NCBI GenBank assembly: GCA_002402325.1
Contig: DHFQ01000170.1
Span: forward strand, 12,217-43,276
Source: Candidatus Aminicenantes bacterium UBA4820
GTDB taxonomy: Bacteria > Acidobacteriota > UBA4820
Direction: 5' to 3'
DNA: 31,060 nt
A program made the position numbers and the translations under genes. Positions 23,145-30,518 of this stretch are shown here, piece after piece. Under the pieces are notes generated by a model. That model saw only the letters and a list, made by a program, of their open reading frames with translations, searched no databases and was not told the DNA's origin. Position 1 is the first letter of the stretch; each line of letters opens with the position of its first letter.

Positions 23145-24740
23145 ATGAAAAAAAATATTATTTATGGTTTTGTCCTACTTGTCTTTTTTTGCGACTCCAT
23201 CTATTCTCAGTTGGTTCCCGGGCAGGTTTTTGGAATATATGGAGGTTCTCAAGCAGAACACGGCGGTCTGATTGTTGCGGCGCCAGACGGAGGATTCCTA
23301 CTTTTGGGGGAGACCGAAAGTTTTGGAAACGGAAGGTTTGATTATGTTGACACCATAGCAATAAGGGTCGATTCGGAGGGAAAGATAGTCTGGCAAAAAA
23401 CCTTTGGAGGGTGGGGCAGCGACTATCTTACGAACGTGATAAAAACCGCCGATAACCACTACATAATACTCATTATATCTTTCAGTTTTGAGAAATTAAT
23501 AACGGGGTGGGTTATAAAAATAGACGATAGTGGAAATGTTATTTGGCAGGAGGCATTAAATTTCGGATTTTCATCTGCGTTATATGCTTTAACTGAAGAA
23601 ATGGCAGATGGCACTTTTGTGGTGGGGGGAAGGTGGTATGATAATTATTTACATTGCTATCCTTCTTTATTGAAACTTGATACAAATGGGAATGTGCTCT
23701 GGCAGAAAAAGTTCTATAAAGATGATTCTATTGACGCTATAGTAGGGCTTGATGATGGCGGAATATTCGCGGGATCCTCTAGCGCTTTATATCGTTTTGA
23801 TAAAGATGGGAACCTGATATGGTGTAGGAAGATTTTTGACTTTGATGGCACAGCGCAGAACTTTATGGAAGATGTTAAAAAAGCGGATTCGGGAGGGTTC
23901 ATTGTGGCAACAAATCGTTTGCGTCCAGAGACATCTGATATTTATAGTCATCCAGAAGTCTTAAGATTCAGTGATGACGGTAAATTGCTTTGGGCAAAAA
24001 GGCTGGTTAACCATCCATTATATTGTCATCAAATTATGAAGAAGGGGAACGGCGAATGGTTGATGGCGTATGGCAAGACATTTTTTTCATTTAATGAGGA
24101 TGGTACAATGGGGAAAGCCGCGACTTCGTATCTTATTCCATTTGGCCCGGGCGTAGGAACATTTTTAAGCAAAAACAAAGTTGCCACTTTTGCGGAGGAT
24201 GGAAACATCGCTTTTGTAGGATGGGCTCAAAATGTGGGGAATTATATTGGTAAAAGCGATGAAATTATTCTGATAAAAACGGGGATGAACAATCAAATAT
24301 CAGGGGGATGCAGTTGGATGGAAAACTTTGAATTGGAATGGGAAGATGTGGAGATACCAGTTGAAAACATTTCTTTTGAAGTGCAGGATTTTGAGGTGGA
24401 TTGCGTGGACACAACTCCGTATGGCTTCGTCAATCCCTCTTATGCCACAGGGTTGAACACATTCTGCCCAGTCATCTATTCCGTGGAAAAAATGCAGGAC
24501 CCATTCAAGTTGAAAATATCAGGGGATAATCTCTTCATCGGCCCATATACTTGCTACGCGGAGGTGACCATTGACGGCGTTCCTGTGCCGACAACAACTG
24601 TAAAGGATGTCTATACAATAATAGCAAAAAAAGGGAAATCGTTGAAGGAGATGCTTCCAAAAGGAATTCCCGTATGTATCAAAGTAACGGATGAAGAAGA
24701 ACCTCATTTTCAATCCGACTGCTTTTATTTTACAAGATGA
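23145..24740 (+). CDS. Secreted beta-propeller (PQQ/delta-60-like repeat) protein
   Basis: The 531-residue protein has a signal peptide (1-22, ending near SIYS) and then repeated propeller blades. Each has a Gly-hydrophobic-Trp strand: GKIVWQKTFGG, GNVIWQEALNF, GNVLWQKKFYK, GNLIWCRKIFD and GKLLWAKRLVN, alternating with GG-F-hydrophobic strands such as DGGFLLLGETES. The C-terminal 150 residues are different, with several cysteines and a TIG/Ig-like segment (KISGDNLFIGPYTCYAEVTI). It is probably exported and surface or periplasmic; such repeats usually bind partners. Base composition is visibly richer in G and C, with GCG and GAC codons, than neighbouring genes, so it may have been acquired. 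Function is unknown. Confidence 0.82.
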   Translation: MKKNIIYGFVLLVFFCDSIYSQLVPGQVFGIYGGSQAEHGGLIVAAPDGGFLLLGETESFGNGRFDYVDTIAIRVDSEGKIVWQKTFGGWGSDYLTNVIKTADNHYIILIISFSFEKLITGWVIKIDDSGNVIWQEALNFGFSSALYALTEEMADGTFVVGGRWYDNYLHCYPSLLKLDTNGNVLWQKKFYKDDSIDAIVGLDDGGIFAGSSSALYRFDKDGNLIWCRKIFDFDGTAQNFMEDVKKADSGGFIVATNRLRPETSDIYSHPEVLRFSDDGKLLWAKRLVNHPLYCHQIMKKGNGEWLMAYGKTFFSFNEDGTMGKAATSYLIPFGPGVGTFLSKNKVATFAEDGNIAFVGWAQNVGNYIGKSDEIILIKTGMNNQISGGCSWMENFELEWEDVEIPVENISFEVQDFEVDCVDTTPYGFVNPSYATGLNTFCPVIYSVEKMQDPFKLKISGDNLFIGPYTCYAEVTIDGVPVPTTTVKDVYTIIAKKGKSLKEMLPKGIPVCIKVTDEEEPHFQSDCFYFTR

Positions 24741-24746
24741 TTTAAT

Positions 24747-25880
24747 ATGAAGATAAATATTGATGAGATACTGAAAAAGTTTGGAAGGATAACTTCAAGC
24801 GGAGATTTTGTTCCTGAAATAGATGGGTTAAGGTTTTTTGCTGTCATAAGTGTCGTTTTGTTTCATATAAATGAATACATTTTGTCCCACTGCTCTCAGG
24901 CGGTAAAATTGCAGGCAGAAAAATCATTTTTAAATGTTTTGTTAGGTCAGGGACACTACGGAGTTCCGCTCTTTTTTGTGATAAGCGGTTTTATTCTTTC
25001 CCAACAATTTGCTCAAAAGTGTGTGACGAAGGGAACGGTTTTCCCTTTAACAAAATATTACTTAAGAAGGATTACAAGGCTTGAACCGCCATATTTTGCA
25101 AACCTTATAATAATCTTTTTCTTTATGATTTACATAAGTGGTGAAAATGTTTGGACATTAATTAAGCACCTATTTTTTAGCCTTTTTTATCTTCATAATG
25201 CGGTCTATTATGATCAAAGTCTAATAAACGGGGTGGCGTGGTCTCTTGAAGTTGAGGTGCAATTTTATTTAATTGCTCCTTTTTTATCGCTTATATTTCT
25301 TCTAAAGAGCAAGTTTTTAAGAAGGGCGATACTTTCTCTTGCGATTATTTTATTTGCTTTTTTCTTTGGGACAAGAGAGTATCACCTTTTTTTTGTAGGT
25401 TCTGCAAACTATTTGTTTGCAGGATTTCTTCTTACAGATATTTATCTTTTTGATTGGAAGAGAAAGGTTGAAAAAAGCAAGTTTTTTGATTTCATCGGGA
25501 TAATTTTAGCCTTTGTTATTCTATTTATAATGATAAGCAAAATCTATCAAAAGATTTTATTGCCATTTCTTTTCCTTTTTCTTTATATCTGTTTTTTCAG
25601 GGGAACTTTCCTTAACAAAATAGCGATAAACAAATATCTTTTAACCATTGGAGGGATGTGCTATACAACCTATCTTTACCACTTTCAGTTTGTATCACTG
25701 CTTGGAAGGATTCAACACAAATTTTTTCACCTTCAGGACTATCATTCAATAGTTCTTTCTGAAATCATTATAAGTGTTCCAATCGTTGTAATTTGCTGCG
25801 CTTTTCTGTTTAAGTCATTAGAGAAGCCATTTATGGTAAGGGACTGGCATTTAAAGTTGATACAAAAGTTGAAAAGGTAA
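24747..25880 (+). CDS. Acyltransferase-3 family membrane protein (OafA/YrhL-like)
   Basis: The 377-residue protein matches acyltransferase family 3: EIDGLRFFAVISVVLFHINE near the N-terminus (with the family His), GVPLFFVISGFILSQQF, YYLRRITRLEPPYFANL and VAWSLEVEVQFYLIAPFLSL. About 10 membrane helices are present. Enzymes of this type O-acetylate or succinylate cell-surface polysaccharides. It lies 6 bp after the propeller gene and may be transcribed with it. No polysaccharide gene cluster is in the window, so the acceptor is unknown. The start has only a weak ribosome-binding site (AAGATGA). Confidence 0.92.
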   Translation: MKINIDEILKKFGRITSSGDFVPEIDGLRFFAVISVVLFHINEYILSHCSQAVKLQAEKSFLNVLLGQGHYGVPLFFVISGFILSQQFAQKCVTKGTVFPLTKYYLRRITRLEPPYFANLIIIFFFMIYISGENVWTLIKHLFFSLFYLHNAVYYDQSLINGVAWSLEVEVQFYLIAPFLSLIFLLKSKFLRRAILSLAIILFAFFFGTREYHLFFVGSANYLFAGFLLTDIYLFDWKRKVEKSKFFDFIGIILAFVILFIMISKIYQKILLPFLFLFLYICFFRGTFLNKIAINKYLLTIGGMCYTTYLYHFQFVSLLGRIQHKFFHLQDYHSIVLSEIIISVPIVVICCAFLFKSLEKPFMVRDWHLKLIQKLKR

Positions 25881-26113
25881 TCTAAAAGTCATTTTTTCGT
25901 AAAGGAGGTTTTGATGTTATCAAGCCTCAATTTGTAGCCACAGGTTTTACCAGCGTTGTTTTGTTTGTTTTTTAATGGGAAATTGAGCTCCTACCGTTCA
26001 AACAAACTTTTTATGAAACGAATATCAGGAAACGCAACAAAAATTTTACACCTAATCTTTTCTTGCAATTATTTTTTGACAATAAAGGCTTACCGCAATA
26101 TCGGATTTTTAAC

Positions 26114-26701
26114 TTACAAAACTCGAGCAAACAAGGTTACTCTTTCATCTTCCCAGATATTTTCAGGAGAGATGAATCCTCTTTTATCGTAAGGAAATTC
26201 AACACCTGTCTTTAAAAAGCATTCATAGACAAGTTCAGAGCAGATGTATTCTTTATCCCTCTTCCTCTTTCCTTTGTTTAAAGCAATCCTGGCAACAATT
26301 CTACCAATCTCCTCAGTGTCATACTTTTTTGTAAGTTGATCGATTCCAAACTTTGCTATTTCCTCCATCTTTTTTCTGTCCAAACCTTCAACTCTTGTAA
26401 GAACAATTATTCCGTTATAGGGTTTTCCCTTTTCATAGTCATTTAAATATTTTGAAAGCGGAACAAACCTAACTCCATAATCTTCTACACTCTCAAGGAG
26501 GAGAACCCTATCAAGCGATTTAACAGGAAAAATTATCCCAATGTGGCTAAATGGGGAATCTGTAAATTTTTGAATTAGATTTGAAATTAGATAATTTCCA
26601 GAAGCGAAAAGAAGGTCTCCTGATTGAAGAGAATCTCTAATACTCTCATAAGGCGTTAATTGTAGATTTTCAAGGTCACTTCTATTTAATTTAGAAGCCA
26701 T
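26114..26701 (-). CDS. YiiX-like permuted papain-fold (NlpC/P60 superfamily) hydrolase
   Basis: The 195-residue protein opens its domain with LQSGDLLFASGNYLISNLIQ. It then shows the family His in SPFSHIGII (His53), VLLLESVEDYGVRFVPL, and the catalytic Cys in EYICSELVYECF (Cys154) with FISPENIW near the end. His before Cys in the chain is the circularly permuted order of YiiX/DUF830/LRAT-type proteins, which hydrolyse or transfer amide or acyl groups. No signal peptide is present, so it should be cytoplasmic. It is the last gene of the BMC operon and overlaps the dehydrogenase gene by 11 bp. A role in cell-wall hydrolysis is unlikely without secretion; processing of BMC cargo is a speculative alternative. 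Confidence 0.82.
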   Translation of the reverse strand: MASKLNRSDLENLQLTPYESIRDSLQSGDLLFASGNYLISNLIQKFTDSPFSHIGIIFPVKSLDRVLLLESVEDYGVRFVPLSKYLNDYEKGKPYNGIIVLTRVEGLDRKKMEEIAKFGIDQLTKKYDTEEIGRIVARIALNKGKRKRDKEYICSELVYECFLKTGVEFPYDKRGFISPENIWEDERVTLFARVL

Positions 26702-27662
26702 TTTTCTGTTCTTTGATAATATTTACGGGAGTTTTTCCCTCAAAAAATGAAATTATGCTATTTACAGCCATTTCTGCCATCTCTTCTCTCGTTTCTCTTC
26801 CTGATGAACCAATGTGTGGAAGTAAAACTACATTTTTCATCTTTAAAAGCCGTGAATTTACTACCGGTTCCTTCTCATAAACATCAAGCCCCGCTCCAAA
26901 AAGATGTTCTTTAAGTGCATCGCATAAGGATTCCTCATCAACTATCTGTCCTCTTGCGGTGTTTATTAAAATCGCACCTTTTTTCATAGAAAAAATTTTT
27001 TCCCTGTTAAGAAGATTGTCAGTCTCCTTTGTTAGTGGAGAGTGGATTGAGACGATATCCGATTCCTGTAAAAGTTTTTCAAGATCTATAAAGGTTGCGT
27101 TGAGTGCCTCCTCCTCAGATGGAATAAGTCTCTTTCTTTGAGTGTAGAGAATTTTCAAGCCAAAGGGAATGCATCTTCTTGCAACAGCCTTACCTATTCT
27201 TCCCATTCCAATTATGCCGATTGTCTTTCCTTTTAAATCCATTCCAAGAAAGAGTTGTGGAGCCCAACCTTTAAATTTTCTCTTTCTAACAAATTTATCC
27301 GCCTCAACAATTCTTCTTGAAACGGAAAGAATTAAAGAAAGTGTAATATCAGCGGTAGCATCAGTCAAAACATCGGGAGTGTTGGTTATGGCAATTCCTT
27401 TTTCAGTGGCAAATTGGACATCAATGTTGTTGTAACCAACCGCATAGTTTGAGATAATTTTAACCTTTGAATTTTCCAAAACCCTTTTTGTAACAGGATC
27501 GCTTAAAAGGGTTATTGCTCCATCGGCATCCTTTAAAATTAAAAGTAGTTCATCTTCATTTAAGGTTTTTTTAAAATTGTATTCTTTAACTTTGAATTTT
27601 TTTTTAAGAGTTGAAACTGCAGTTCCGGGAAGTTTTGCTGTAACAACGATAAACGGCTTCAT
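26691..27662 (-). CDS. D-isomer-specific 2-hydroxyacid dehydrogenase in the BMC operon
   Basis: The 323-residue protein has the NAD-binding GMGRIG (152-157) and the catalytic set Arg237 (NTARG), Glu265 (DVYEKEP) and His283 (LPHIGSS). It fits glyoxylate/hydroxypyruvate reductases or D-lactate/phosphoglycerate-type dehydrogenases. It would interconvert a 2-hydroxyacid and a 2-oxoacid with NAD(P)H. Its start codon shares one base with the preceding stop, so it is tightly coupled to BMC shell genes. This suggests that it regenerates NAD inside or beside the compartment, or acts on the pathway product. No obvious encapsulation-peptide helix is visible at either end. Confidence 0.92.
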   Translation of the reverse strand: MKPFIVVTAKLPGTAVSTLKKKFKVKEYNFKKTLNEDELLLILKDADGAITLLSDPVTKRVLENSKVKIISNYAVGYNNIDVQFATEKGIAITNTPDVLTDATADITLSLILSVSRRIVEADKFVRKRKFKGWAPQLFLGMDLKGKTIGIIGMGRIGKAVARRCIPFGLKILYTQRKRLIPSEEEALNATFIDLEKLLQESDIVSIHSPLTKETDNLLNREKIFSMKKGAILINTARGQIVDEESLCDALKEHLFGAGLDVYEKEPVVNSRLLKMKNVVLLPHIGSSGRETREEMAEMAVNSIISFFEGKTPVNIIKEQKNGF

Positions 27663-28042
27663 TAGAATCCCAATGTTCTACATCTTCCATTGCAATTTAT
27701 ACATTTTTTGGTGGGTTCAATTATACAGGGTGCCTCCTTCTCAACTATTTCAGTGTAAATTTCTTCAAGCGGTGAACACTTAAAAGAACTTTCGCTATTT
27801 TGAGGCTTCATCTCTTCTTTTTCTGAAGAAATCAAGACTTGAACCCCCATTCTTGAAAGAGATGAAAGTAATTCGAATAAATTTTTTTCAGAGATTGATT
27901 CACCTCCTTTTTTTAAAATTAGAGGCTCGCCTTTGATAAACCGTTGTGCAACTTTCTCAATCCCATCATCAATCAAGATTGATCTGTTTCCCTTTTCTGC
28001 AATTTTTAAAGCATTTTCTGCAATTTCTTCAGCATTCTTCAT
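27662..28042 (-). CDS. BMC-operon protein of unknown function with a C-terminal Cys motif
   Basis: The 126-residue protein starts with an amphipathic helix (MKNAEEIAENALKIAEKGN), has an alpha-beta middle part (SILIDDGIEKVAQRFIKGEP) and ends in C106-x7-C114-x2-C117-x3-C121. This resembles a metal or Fe-S binding set in a short basic tail. No family is recognised. It sits between the last pentamer gene and the dehydrogenase with 0- and 1-bp junctions, so it belongs to the microcompartment. The N-terminal helix is of the kind used to target cargo to BMC shells, and the Cys motif could carry a cluster for electron transfer; both are inferences. Cys89 adds a fifth cysteine. Confidence 0.7.
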   Translation of the reverse strand: MKNAEEIAENALKIAEKGNRSILIDDGIEKVAQRFIKGEPLILKKGGESISEKNLFELLSSLSRMGVQVLISSEKEEMKPQNSESSFKCSPLEEIYTEIVEKEAPCIIEPTKKCINCNGRCRTLGF

Positions 28043-28324
28043 TTAATTCACATCTTCAATAAGTTTGATTTCATCAATTACACCAATTATGACAGCATCA
28101 ACGGGGTTTCCCTCAACTCCAATAGCATCAACCGCACTCTGCCCCTCAAGGCAAACAAGAACCTTATCGCCCGGTCCAGAATCAACGAGGTCAATCGCAC
28201 TCATCACAAAATGTCTGCTTTTTCCCTTAAGATCAAGAAGTTCAACCTGAAGAATTTTTGCCCTGTCATAAGTCCTGAACTTCTGAGTGCAGACGACTTC
28301 TCCCACGACCCTTCCTATCATCAT
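28043..28324 (-). CDS. EutN/CcmL-family BMC pentamer (vertex) shell protein, third copy
   Basis: This 93-residue protein shows the BMC-P fold pattern. MIGRVVGEVVCTQK is the first strand, ILQVELLDLKG the second, AIDLVDSGPGDKVLVCLEG the glycine-rich turn before the pore side, and PVDAVIIGVIDEI the final strand. It is the most divergent of the three copies: the usual DP-L-x-G after the first strand is replaced by FRTYDRA. Pentamers cap the vertices of the polyhedral shell. Its ATG overlaps the preceding stop by 4 bp (ATGA). Confidence 0.9.
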   Translation of the reverse strand: MMIGRVVGEVVCTQKFRTYDRAKILQVELLDLKGKSRHFVMSAIDLVDSGPGDKVLVCLEGQSAVDAIGVEGNPVDAVIIGVIDEIKLIEDVN

Positions 28325-28581
28325 TTTGTAAATTCCCTTATTTCATCAACGACGCCAACAATTACTGCATTGCAGGGAACTGTTTTTGGTAGAAAAGCGT
28401 AAGATGCCTCTCTTCCTGTTGTGTAAAGGACAGTTTCACCCGCACCTGTTCCAACGCAGTCAAGAGCGAGAAAAGAGGGCTCCCTTTTTCCTAAGGGCTC
28501 TACACAAAGTATCCTTTGCCCTTCAAGATTTGGGTCTTTAACTGTAGATACAACCCTGCCAATTACCTTTCCGACATTCAT
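28321..28581 (-). CDS. EutN/CcmL-family BMC pentamer (vertex) shell protein, second copy
   Basis: An 86-residue BMC-P protein with VGKVIGRVVSTVKDPNLEGQ, then a strand with Cys (ILCVEPLG), ALDCVGTGAGETVLYTTGRE and the C-terminal AVIVGVVDEI. The DPNLEGQ loop and G-A-G-E-x-V block are classic for the family. It overlaps both neighbours by 4 bp (ATGA), so all three pentamer genes are translated as one coupled string. The three proteins differ enough to form distinct vertices or mixed assemblies. Confidence 0.93.
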   Translation of the reverse strand: MNVGKVIGRVVSTVKDPNLEGQRILCVEPLGKREPSFLALDCVGTGAGETVLYTTGREASYAFLPKTVPCNAVIVGVVDEIREFTK

Positions 28582-28850
28582 TTTTCATCTAAAGTAATTG
28601 AATCAACAATTCCAACTATCGTAGCATCAACGGGTGCGTTCTCAGTTTTTGAAGTCATCCTTGCGGAGGAGCCGGTGCAAATAATGACAATCTCCCGGTA
28701 ACCCGCTGAAACTGTGTCAACCGCTACTTCATAATTTCCATCAAACTTCCCTTCGGGGGTAATTGTAGCGACAACAAGTTCTTTTAAGCCCTCAAGTCGA
28801 GGGTCTTTCCTTGTTGCGACGACGGTTCCTACTACCTTACCTAACTTCAT
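28578..28850 (-). CDS. EutN/CcmL-family BMC pentamer (vertex) shell protein, first copy
   Basis: A 90-residue BMC-P protein: LGKVVGTVVATRKDPRLEGL, ELVVATITPEGK, AVDTVSAGYREIVIICTGSS and PVDATIVGIVDSI. It has the strongest consensus match of the three copies, including the Gly-Ser-Ser-Ala-Arg turn. Its start lies three bases after the hexamer stop, with a nearby ribosome-binding site. It encodes a vertex protein for the same shell as the upstream hexamer. Confidence 0.94.
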   Translation of the reverse strand: MKLGKVVGTVVATRKDPRLEGLKELVVATITPEGKFDGNYEVAVDTVSAGYREIVIICTGSSARMTSKTENAPVDATIVGIVDSITLDEK

Positions 28851-28853
28851 AAA

Positions 28854-29156
28854 CTATTTATTGAGCGAAGACTTACCAATAGGAAGAACATCTTCAAGTT
28901 GAGTATGAGGTCTTGGAATGACATGAACTGTTACAAGTTCACCGACTCTTCTTGCCGCTGCAGCACCCGCATCGGTCGCAGCTTTACAGGCAGCGACATC
29001 ACCTCTGACTATGGCAGTAACATAGCCTCCGCCTATCTTTTCCCACCCAACGAGAGTTACTTTTGCCGCCTTGACCATAGCATCAGATGCTTCAATCATA
29101 GCAACAAGTCCTTTTGTTTCAATCATACCTAAGGCTTCTCCGTAATCACCTTCCAT
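28854..29156 (-). CDS. BMC-domain hexameric shell protein
   Basis: The chosen ATG (29156) has the ideal ribosome-binding site AAGGAGGT four bases ahead and gives a 100-residue protein with the BMC domain starting at residue 8, the normal layout. An upstream in-frame ATG at 29198, with a weaker AAAGAGG site, would add 14 Lys-rich residues. The domain reads ALGMIETKGLVAMIEASDAM, AKVTLVGWEKIGGGYVTAIV, RGDVAACKAATDAGAAAA and VTVHVIPRPH. The KIGGG loop lines the central pore, where KIGSG is more usual. It forms the facets of a bacterial microcompartment and is the only hexamer in this operon. Confidence 0.93.
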   Translation of the reverse strand: MEGDYGEALGMIETKGLVAMIEASDAMVKAAKVTLVGWEKIGGGYVTAIVRGDVAACKAATDAGAAAARRVGELVTVHVIPRPHTQLEDVLPIGKSSLNK

Positions 29157-29220
29157 CGGTACCTCCTTAATAATTTCTTTACCTTTTTGTTTAGCCATAA
29201 AAAATCCTCTTTAAAAGATT

Positions 29221-29249
29221 ATGATACATTAACTAAAAATTTTAAACAA
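29221..29249 (-). promoter_or_regulatory. Candidate BMC operon promoter
   Basis: On the minus strand TTGTTT (complement of 29244-29249) is followed after 17 bp by TATCAT (complement of 29221-29226), upstream of both possible hexamer starts. The -10 box fits 5 of 6 consensus positions and the -35 box only 3. It is divergent from the lipoprotein promoter at 29319-29347. Confidence 0.35.
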
Positions 29250-29318
29250 GTGGCGATTAGGGTAAAAAAGATTTCAATAAATGGCGCCCTCAAAAAAAGT
29301 TTAATAAAAGTCTTGAGG

Positions 29319-29347
29319 TTGATTTTTTTAATATATTCTAAGATAAT
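29319..29347 (+). promoter_or_regulatory. Promoter of the first lipoprotein gene, predicted leaderless
   Basis: TTGATT (29319-29324), 17-bp spacer, GATAAT (29342-29347). The -10 box ends only 7 bases before the ATG at 29355, so transcription should begin at or within a base or two of the start codon. No ribosome-binding site is present. Confidence 0.5.
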
Positions 29348-29354
29348 CTTTAAG

Positions 29355-30467
29355 ATGAAAGTAAGGTGTTTGTTTTTCGTTTTAATCTTTTTTTTGTTAG
29401 CCTGCGTCGTTCATAATAATTTCCCATTATTTCCGGAAATAAAAAGGGCTTCTGACCTTGCTAATAAAAGAGGCCTTCCGCTTGCAAATCCATTTGAAAT
29501 CGGCGAGGATGTCAAAAAGGAAGTAGCATCAAAAATTAATCAAAACCAGATTCAATATTTAAGACTCAAGGAAATTTTTGATTTTTTATGCCAGAACGAC
29601 AGAGTTAACTTTAATTATAACTTACAAGAAAATCTCACATCGCAGGAAACTTATGAGAAAAGGAAGGGAAATTGCATTAGTTATACGGGACTTTTTGTTT
29701 CCATTGCAAGGGAATTGAGGATTCCTGTATATTTTGCACATCTTAATGACATTGTTGATTTTGAAGAGAAAGATGGTTCTTACATAGCTTCTTCTCACAT
29801 AGCGGCGGGATTTAACGACGGAGAAAGGACTTTGCTTGTTGATTTCTTAAGAGAAAAAGAAAGAGAAAATTATCAATTTTATGAAAAAATAGACGATTTA
29901 ACAGCGTATTGTCTTTTTTACAACAATGTTGCTGTGGTGGACATTTTAGAAGGAAAATATGAAGAAGCCCAAAAAATTTTGGACTTTTTATTAAGTTTGA
30001 AACCCTCATTAAATGAATTATTGAATAATAGGGGAGTTTTGTATTTGAAAAAAGGTGAATATGAGAAAGCACTTCAAATGTTTGACAAAATCAGGTTAAA
30101 GAAAATAGGCTATCAACCCGCCTTTCATAACGGACTTCTAACTTCAAAAATTTTGAAAAATGAATTTTATGAGCGACTATTTGCCGAAGAACTAAAAAAG
30201 TATTCAAATAATGACCCGGTTTTGCTCTATGAGCGAAGTATGGAACTTGCTAAACAGGGAAAACTTGCGGAAGCGATTAATTTAATAAAGAAAGCAATTT
30301 CTGAAAAACCACGAAGCGCATTTCTCTATGCTTCTCTTTCAGTCCTTTATGTAAAAAATGGTGATTTAATAAAGGCAAAAGATTTATTTAAGAAGGCTCA
30401 AAAGATTTCTCCTAACCTTTACCTTCTTGGAGATATTGTTGCGGAGTATCCGCAGCTACAAAGGTGA
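29355..30467 (+). CDS. Lipoprotein with transglutaminase-like core and TPR repeats
   Basis: Start at ATG 29355 gives a lipoprotein signal, MKVRCLFFVLIFFLLACVVH, with lipobox LLAC (Cys17); a frame from 29187 lacks any such sense. The 370-residue protein has a transglutaminase-like cysteine-protease-fold core with Cys107 in RKGNCISYTGLF, His148 in SHIAAGF and Asp163 in TLLVDFL. Several tetratricopeptide repeats follow in the C-terminal half (EGKYEEAQKILDFLLSLKP, KKGEYEKALQMFDKI, KQGKLAEAINLIKKAISEKP, KNGDLIKAKDLFKKAQKISP). The triad suggests hydrolysis or peptide cross-linking at the membrane; TPRs bring partners. A similar paralogue follows directly. Confidence 0.88.
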   Translation: MKVRCLFFVLIFFLLACVVHNNFPLFPEIKRASDLANKRGLPLANPFEIGEDVKKEVASKINQNQIQYLRLKEIFDFLCQNDRVNFNYNLQENLTSQETYEKRKGNCISYTGLFVSIARELRIPVYFAHLNDIVDFEEKDGSYIASSHIAAGFNDGERTLLVDFLREKERENYQFYEKIDDLTAYCLFYNNVAVVDILEGKYEEAQKILDFLLSLKPSLNELLNNRGVLYLKKGEYEKALQMFDKIRLKKIGYQPAFHNGLLTSKILKNEFYERLFAEELKKYSNNDPVLLYERSMELAKQGKLAEAINLIKKAISEKPRSAFLYASLSVLYVKNGDLIKAKDLFKKAQKISPNLYLLGDIVAEYPQLQR

Positions 30468-30482
30468 AATAGATACAGAATT

Positions 30483-30511
30483 TTGACATTTATCATTTCT
30501 TCTGTGATAAT
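30483..30511 (+). promoter_or_regulatory. Promoter of the second lipoprotein gene, predicted leaderless
   Basis: TTGACA (30483-30488), 17-bp spacer, GATAAT (30506-30511), then 7 bases to the ATG at 30519. Geometry is identical to the promoter of the first paralogue and no ribosome-binding site is present. Confidence 0.6.
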
Positions 30512-30518
30512 TTAGTTG

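Noticed and set aside
25881..26113. AAAGGAGG site with a 7-codon ORF, and an overlapping frame reading KGGFDVIKPQFVATGFTS
   Set aside because: The ORF is only MLSSLNL and the other frame has no start; neither can be linked to a family, so no gene is claimed in this 233-bp gap.
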